Below, in pieces: positions 6,627-9,630 of a stretch of DNA of 9,630 bases; positions within the stretch are counted from its first letter, which is position 1; each line of letters begins with the position of its first letter. Below the pieces are notes generated by a model. That model was not told the origin of the DNA, made no database searches, and was given only the letters and a program-made list of their open reading frames with translations. This stretch comes from Ignavibacteriota bacterium (GTDB lineage: Bacteria > Bacteroidota > Ignavibacteria > Palsa-1295), in contig JANYLL010000198.1 in NCBI GenBank assembly GCA_025357895.1, positions 1 through 9,630 on the forward strand, given 5' to 3'. The position numbers and the translations under genes are program-made.

Positions 6627-7667
6627 TCACTTCTTCAGCCAAGGCGGCGGAGCTTTTGCTCCTCCGGCTGTTGGCGGTGGTGCAGGCGCGGCGCCTGCTG
6701 ACGGCGCTGCGGTGACAGGTGCTGCTGCGGGCTTCGGCGCTGCCGGAGCTTTTACAGGTGCTGCAGTTCCGTTTCCATTTGCCGGTGCGCCTTTGATCTG
6801 TGCAATGCGCTTTGTTGCCATTTTCTCAGCGATATATTTTGCGCCTTCGCTGGCTTTAGTATTCATTACCGGTCCCGAAATTCCGCCGTCTTTTCGGACT
6901 CGCCAGAAATGCACTGCCATTAATGTAGCAGCGATAAATGGCAAGAAGATACAATGCCCGACATAAAATCTCAGCAATGTGGGTTCACCTACCTGCGTAC
7001 CTCCTAATAAAATAAATCGTATATCATTATCAGGCCTCAATCCCAGGTAATTGGAAAATGGTCCCTCCGATCCTTGCAACGGCACAGAGCGTGCCATGTT
7101 TGTACCGACGGTCACAGCCCAAATCGAAAGCTGATCCCAAGGAAGAAGGTAACCTGTAAATGAAAGAAGAAATGTAAGAAGAAGAAGGATAACACCGACA
7201 CCCCAATTGAATTGGCGAGGCGGTTTATACGAGCCTGTTAAAAAGACTCGGAACATGTGAAGCATGACAGTAATAACCATCGAATGAGCTGCCCATCTAT
7301 GCAGATTGCGAAGCAGCGGACCGAAAGCTACGTCATTCATCAGCGCCTTCATATCCTGGAATGCAAAAGCTTCTGTCGGACGGTACCAGAACATCAGGAT
7401 AATGCCCGTTACCGTTAAATGGATAAAAAGCAAGAACGTTATACCGCCCATTCCCCACGTAAACGAATAATTTGTGGCATGGCGCGGAACACGAACAGGA
7501 TGAAGATGCAGAAATACGTTATCAACGATCTGCAATGCGCGGTTGCGCTGATTATCCTGATACGAATGCCGAAAAATAGATTTCCACGCTTCCGATTGAG
7601 TGATGTCTTTCTTCATCTTCTCCATCGGCGGCGGCTTCGGCGGAACAAATGGTAGTTTTAGTGCCAT
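6627..7667 (-). CDS. Cytochrome b6-like diheme subunit with Ala/Pro-rich C-terminal tail
   Basis: A 346-residue protein; classical cytochrome b6 is about 215. The four-helix core has heme b ligands His123 and His137 (14 apart, NLHRW and MLHMF) and His238 and His253 (15 apart, VGHCI and AVHFW). The 14/15 spacing is typical of b6 rather than mitochondrial-type b. TGYLLPWDQ (171-179) is the conserved helix C to cd-loop motif. The helix A segment reads FTWGMGGIT (69-77), so the cysteine that binds heme ci in b6f is replaced by Gly72. A Pro-rich N-terminus (FVPPKPPP) and a tail of about 50 residues (294-346) rich in Ala/Pro and ending PPPWLKK should both lie in the cytoplasm. It works with the subunit IV gene downstream as the transmembrane quinol-oxidising and reducing core. 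The long tail is the unusual part; the family assignment is secure. Confidence 0.93.
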   Translation of the reverse strand: MALKLPFVPPKPPPMEKMKKDITQSEAWKSIFRHSYQDNQRNRALQIVDNVFLHLHPVRVPRHATNYSFTWGMGGITFLLFIHLTVTGIILMFWYRPTEAFAFQDMKALMNDVAFGPLLRNLHRWAAHSMVITVMLHMFRVFLTGSYKPPRQFNWGVGVILLLLTFLLSFTGYLLPWDQLSIWAVTVGTNMARSVPLQGSEGPFSNYLGLRPDNDIRFILLGGTQVGEPTLLRFYVGHCIFLPFIAATLMAVHFWRVRKDGGISGPVMNTKASEGAKYIAEKMATKRIAQIKGAPANGNGTAAPVKAPAAPKPAAAPVTAAPSAGAAPAPPPTAGGAKAPPPWLKK

Positions 7668-7696
7668 GTGTATTTAATTAAAATTTTTTTCTATTA

Positions 7697-7810
7697 GTGT
7701 CATTCCGAGTGAAGCGAAGCGTAACGAAGAATCCTGTCAAGTTTGGAGAGAAGATTCTTCGCATATATAACGAGATTCTTCACTACGCTACGCTCCGTTC
7801 AGAATGACAC
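7697..7810. repeat. 114-bp inverted-repeat element with 37-bp arms between Rieske and b6 genes
   Basis: The arm at 7697-7733 starts GTGTCATTC and ends GAAGAATC. The arm at 7774-7810 is its inverted copy, with 30 of 37 positions matching. The centre holds a third GATTCTTC copy (7753-7760). The core pattern (CATTCnGA, GAAGC/GAGCG, GAAGAATC) resembles palindromic intergenic repeats that recur in many environmental bacterial genomes, from memory rather than a search. The element fills nearly all of the gap and leaves short AT-rich sequence on both sides. It is most likely a non-autonomous miniature repeat. Confidence 0.82.
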
Positions 7811-7816
7811 AAAAAA

Positions 7817-8542
7817 TTATACTTTCAAGAACGAATCCGGTTTCCCCCAATCGCCATTTTCGTAGCGGAAGGTCTGTCCTTTATCGACAAGAAGTTCTCC
7901 GGTTTCAGTAAGTACGATCTTTGCCCGTTCAAGCGGACGCGGTGCAGGTCCCTCGAAATTCACACCCTGAAATGTAAAGCCCGATCCGTGACACGGACAT
8001 TTGAATTTTGCTTCAGCAGCAAGCCATCTTGGTGTGCAGCCTAAGTGTGTGCAAATTGCAACGAGTGCAAAAATATTTTCTTCATCGCGGCAGATCCAAA
8101 CGCGTTCAGTATCTTTATATTTTTCTGAGACGGACATCGGAAGATATTCTGATGGCTTACCCGCTTTGAAGGATTTCGGCGGTTCATATAATATGCGCGG
8201 AAACATCATACGCAACGCGCCGATCGAAGCAATAGAAATAAATCCGAAGAATGACATCCATCCCGCAGCGCGAAGGAAACTGCGTCTGCCGAAATCCCAG
8301 GTGCCCGGATCATTTTCGGCTTTCGGTAATGGTTTTGCCATGCGCACTTTTCCCGGCGGCTCGGCTTTCCGTGCTTCCGGTGAACCCGGAGCAGAGACTT
8401 TTGCAGCAACATCTTTTAATTCTTCCGGCGGATTTTTCATCGGCGGCATATTAGAAGTGCTCGTCGGATGAGTACCTGCCTCTTCGGGGCGAGGTATCTC
8501 CAGATACGGAAGATCTCCTATTTGTTCTTTCTCGTCAGCCAT
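7817..8542 (-). CDS. Rieske [2Fe-2S] iron-sulfur protein of the bc-type complex
   Basis: A 241-residue protein. The C-terminal Rieske fold carries CTHLGC (164-169) and CPCHGSGF (182-189). Cys164, His166, Cys182 and His185 bind the [2Fe-2S] cluster, and Cys169-Cys184 should form the stabilising disulfide. GRRSFLR (85-91) followed by a hydrophobic helix (about 94-113) is a Tat-type uncleaved signal anchor, so the cluster domain faces the periplasm. Ahead of this is an unusually long, Pro/Glu/Lys-rich, probably disordered cytoplasmic extension of 84 residues. Ser187 of the cluster-binding loop is kept, but the Tyr two residues later in bc1/b6f proteins is Phe189 here, which in the family lowers the midpoint potential. 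It shuttles electrons from quinol at the Qo site to the periplasmic cytochrome, here probably the octaheme subunit of the same cluster. Confidence 0.95.
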   Translation of the reverse strand: MADEKEQIGDLPYLEIPRPEEAGTHPTSTSNMPPMKNPPEELKDVAAKVSAPGSPEARKAEPPGKVRMAKPLPKAENDPGTWDFGRRSFLRAAGWMSFFGFISIASIGALRMMFPRILYEPPKSFKAGKPSEYLPMSVSEKYKDTERVWICRDEENIFALVAICTHLGCTPRWLAAEAKFKCPCHGSGFTFQGVNFEGPAPRPLERAKIVLTETGELLVDKGQTFRYENGDWGKPDSFLKV

Positions 8543-8560
8543 AATTATTTATTAAATAAG

Positions 8561-8648
8561 CCCATCCTTTTCAAGGTGGGGTTTAGGGCGGTTGACACTT
8601 GACGTAGAAATCAACCGCCCCCCAACCCCCTCCTTAAAAAGGAGGGGG
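8561..8648. repeat. 88-bp MITE/REP-like palindromic element between ferredoxin and Rieske genes
   Basis: The left arm (8561-8595) and right arm (8611-8648) are near-complete inverted copies. The innermost 10 bp are perfect (GGGCGGTTGA at 8586-8595 with TCAACCGCCC at 8611-8620), around a 15-nt centre. Each arm also folds on itself: CCCCCTCCTT / AAGGAGGGGG at 8626-8648 with a 3-nt loop, and the matching CCCATCCTT / AAGGTGGG at 8561-8580. A hairpin-within-hairpin layout is typical of miniature palindromic mobile elements. It lies 10 bp beyond the ferredoxin stop. The terminal hairpin lacks a T-run on the transcribed strand. Confidence 0.82.
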
Positions 8649-8658
8649 AGTTTTAAAT

Positions 8659-9117
8659 TCAATATGCCAATCCCATTGCCCTTGCTTCTGCAAGTAAGTC
8701 GTTATCGATCATCTCGATCGTTTCCCAGGGACAATACTTTGCACATAATTTACATCCGATGCAGACATCTTCATCGATCATGACAACTCCATTCATAGAT
8801 GCATGCGGATTCTCTGCTAAGATATGTTCGGGTCCCGGAATGTGGTAAATGCAATCAACCGGGCAGAACTCAACACAAACATCACAACCCGTACATCCTT
8901 CCATGTGTACGACTGCCATAAGTTTTGTTTTCTTTTTCTTGGCAGGAGCAGCCGCCGGCGCGGCAATATCAGAAACGGCATCAACATCGTTGGCAGCCAT
9001 AGGGGCTGCAGGTTTCGGAGCAGCAGATGCAGGTGCTGCGCCTGATGCGGCGGCAACATTTCTCTCAGCTCCCTGTCGGAGCCATGGTGGAATAGATCCG
9101 GGTGTTCCTTCTGGCAT
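8659..9117 (-). CDS. 2[4Fe-4S] ferredoxin with Ala/Pro-rich N-terminal extension
   Basis: A 152-residue protein. Residues about 66-140 are a dicluster ferredoxin domain: first cluster motif CTGCDVCVEFCPVDC (Cys75, 78, 81, 85, with an extra Cys89) and second CIGCKLCAKYCP (Cys119, 122, 125, 129). The first motif closely resembles the ferredoxin domain of RnfB-type proteins, though the protein lacks the rest of RnfB. Residues 1-60 are a low-complexity Ala/Pro linker beginning MPEGTPGSIPPWLRQG and ending in a basic KKKKTK patch. There is no signal peptide or membrane helix, so it is cytoplasmic. It is the first gene of the Rieske/cytochrome b cluster, about 150 bp from the tRNA gene. Its placement suggests it donates electrons to, or accepts them from, the inner face of that complex. 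A general-purpose ferredoxin placed here by chance is the alternative. Confidence 0.9.
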   Translation of the reverse strand: MPEGTPGSIPPWLRQGAERNVAAASGAAPASAAPKPAAPMAANDVDAVSDIAAPAAAPAKKKKTKLMAVVHMEGCTGCDVCVEFCPVDCIYHIPGPEHILAENPHASMNGVVMIDEDVCIGCKLCAKYCPWETIEMIDNDLLAEARAMGLAY

Positions 9118-9184
9118 TCGCTCTTAAAATAGGCAATAAATCAACGCGATATTAACACAACATTTATCGCCTTTGTTCGATTTT

Positions 9185-9247
9185 TTCGTCCATCATCAGT
9201 CGTCGTTTGTCAATCGTCAAACATTGTGACGAGCGACGATAGACGAA
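9185..9247. repeat. Imperfect palindrome in the leader region of the ferredoxin gene
   Basis: The arms at 9185-9204 and 9228-9247 are inverted copies with 16 of 20 matches (TTCGTC at the tips). The centre carries a second perfect 5-bp pair, GTTTG / CAAAC (9205-9209 with 9218-9222). It lies about 70 bp upstream of the ferredoxin start, between it and the tRNA gene. It could be a REP-like element or an operator or leader hairpin. I see no convincing promoter in this 150-bp gap. Confidence 0.6.
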
Positions 9248-9267
9248 TGAAAGATTCACGATATCTG

Positions 9268-9343
9268 TGGGCGCTGAGGGATTCGAACCCCCGACCTACT
9301 CGGTGTAAACGAGTCGCTCTAAACCAGCTGAGACTAAGCGCCC
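9268..9343 (-). tRNA. tRNA-Val (anticodon UAC)
   Basis: A complete cloverleaf is readable. The acceptor stem GGGCGCT / AGCGCCC is perfect. The anticodon stem ACTCG / CGAGT holds loop TTTACAC, with anticodon TAC at 9307-9305. The T-arm is GGGGG-TTCGAAT-CCCTC, with one G-T wobble. The discriminator is A at 9268 and no CCA is encoded. The D-stem is irregular: TAGTCTCAGCTGG is seen where TAGCTCAGCTGG is usual, so one extra T (plus-strand position 9333) bulges between G10 and C11. The gene stands alone, upstream of the ferredoxin gene. It may be functional with a bulge, a degenerate copy, or a sequencing error. Confidence 0.92.
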
Positions 9344-9350
9344 AATAACA

Positions 9351-9378
9351 AGCTAAAAGCTAAAAGCGAAGAGCTAAA
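9351..9378. repeat. 7-bp tandem repeat array (AGCTAAA, 4 copies)
   Basis: Heptamers AGCTAAA, AGCTAAA, AGCGAAG and AGCTAAA lie head to tail in the short leader between the candidate promoter and the tRNA gene. The period and the AG/TTTAG-type core are the same as in the array at 6520-6547, which suggests one family of short tandem repeats. Confidence 0.7.
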
Positions 9379-9404
9379 AAACTTAAGGCTTGAAGAATTG
9401 ATTA

Positions 9405-9412
9405 CAAAAATA
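9405..9412 (-). promoter_or_regulatory. Candidate Bacteroidota-type -7 box for tRNA-Val
   Basis: The minus strand reads TATTTTTG, matching TAnnTTTG exactly and identical to the box at 2446-2453. It lies about 60 bp upstream of the tRNA 5' end. No clear -33 TTG is visible and the region is A/T-rich, so a chance match is possible. Confidence 0.3.
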
Positions 9413-9474
9413 CGAAAAAATTGCGCTTTACGTTAGAAATAGAGGAATTTGTGGAAAAAATAGTACAGCAAACG

Positions 9475-9630
9475 CTACCGCGTAATAACAAAACTCTTGC
9501 TGATAACCTGATTTTTCAACTTCATTCTAAGTATATAACAACCTGAACTAAGATTACCAACTTCTAATTTTTGGCTGCTTGCTCCCGCGGGAATTTGTAA
9601 TTGGGAATTTGGCAGAGGTAGTTGACGACC
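9475..9630 (-). CDS. C-terminal end of a T9SS-exported protein (partial, start off window)
   Basis: The frame is open from the right edge to a TAG at 9475-9477, giving 51 codons. It is not a shadow of another gene. The translation ends LEVGNLSSGCYILRMKLKN followed by QVISKSFVITR, which is the last half of a T9SS sorting domain: the xLxxGxYxxR block about 22 residues from the end, then a short strand and a terminal Phe-Val-Ile-x-Arg. The body of the protein, and so its function, lies outside the window. A weakly hydrophobic, Gln/Pro/Ser-containing stretch precedes it. About 130 bp separate its stop from the tRNA gene. Confidence 0.75.
   Translation of the reverse strand, partial: GRQLPLPNSQLQIPAGASSQKLEVGNLSSGCYILRMKLKNQVISKSFVITR

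Noticed and set aside
8001..8471. 156-codon open frame on the plus strand opposite the Rieske gene
   Set aside because: Antisense to a clear Rieske protein, with no recognisable domain or start signal.
8626..8648. Strong GC hairpin as a terminator after the ferredoxin gene
   Set aside because: No T-run follows on the minus strand, and the hairpin is one arm of a larger palindrome inside a likely operon.
9208..9213. Minus-strand TTGACA as a sigma-70 -35 box for the ferredoxin operon
   Set aside because: No -10-like hexamer lies 16-18 bp downstream, it sits inside a palindrome, and this lineage is expected to use a different promoter consensus.

Overview
This window looks like a chromosomal segment of an anaerobic or microaerophilic bacterium of the Bacteroidota/Chlorobiota/Ignavibacteriota assemblage. 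Supporting signs are three genes ending in type IX secretion (T9SS) C-terminal sorting domains (two complete, one cut by the right edge), two matches to the Bacteroidota-type -7 promoter box (TAnnTTTG), weak or absent Shine-Dalgarno sequences, and a menaquinol-type Rieske/cytochrome b complex. The exact lineage is an inference, and Ignavibacteria/Kapabacteria-like is my best guess. All recognisable genes lie on the minus strand, so they read from right to left.

Layout in transcription order (right to left): (1) 9475-9630, the last 51 codons of a T9SS-exported protein. (2) 9268-9343, tRNA-Val(UAC) with one extra base in its D-arm. (3) 9117 to 2508, a five-gene respiratory cluster: a 2[4Fe-4S] ferredoxin with a long Ala/Pro-rich N-terminus, a Tat-type Rieske protein, a cytochrome b6-like subunit, a six-helix subunit IV-like protein, and a 1021-residue membrane-anchored octaheme cytochrome c. 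A hairpin-plus-T-run terminator follows at 2459-2487. (4) 2430 to the left edge, a second likely operon with a promoter candidate just past that terminator: two tandem paralogous T9SS cargo proteins, then a lipoprotein with a cupredoxin-like signature that is cut by the left edge.

How the genes work together (inference from family knowledge): the Rieske protein, b6 and subunit IV would form the quinol-oxidising core. The octaheme protein would replace cytochrome c1 or f as the periplasmic electron acceptor and wire. A dedicated cytoplasmic ferredoxin may exchange electrons with the complex on the inner face. Several subunits carry Pro-rich extensions predicted to face the cytoplasm, two of them with a PPWL(K/R) motif. 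Key residues depart from the textbook b6f pattern: no cysteine for covalent heme ci, APWY instead of PEWY, and Phe at the potential-tuning Tyr position of the Rieske protein. All three departures fit a low-potential menaquinol enzyme.

The second theme is non-coding. Every gap longer than 100 bp in or just before the respiratory cluster holds a different palindromic element (9185-9247, 8561-8648, 7697-7810, 6565-6616). Two gaps also hold related 7-bp tandem arrays (6520-6547, 9351-9378). These look like miniature mobile or REP-type repeats.
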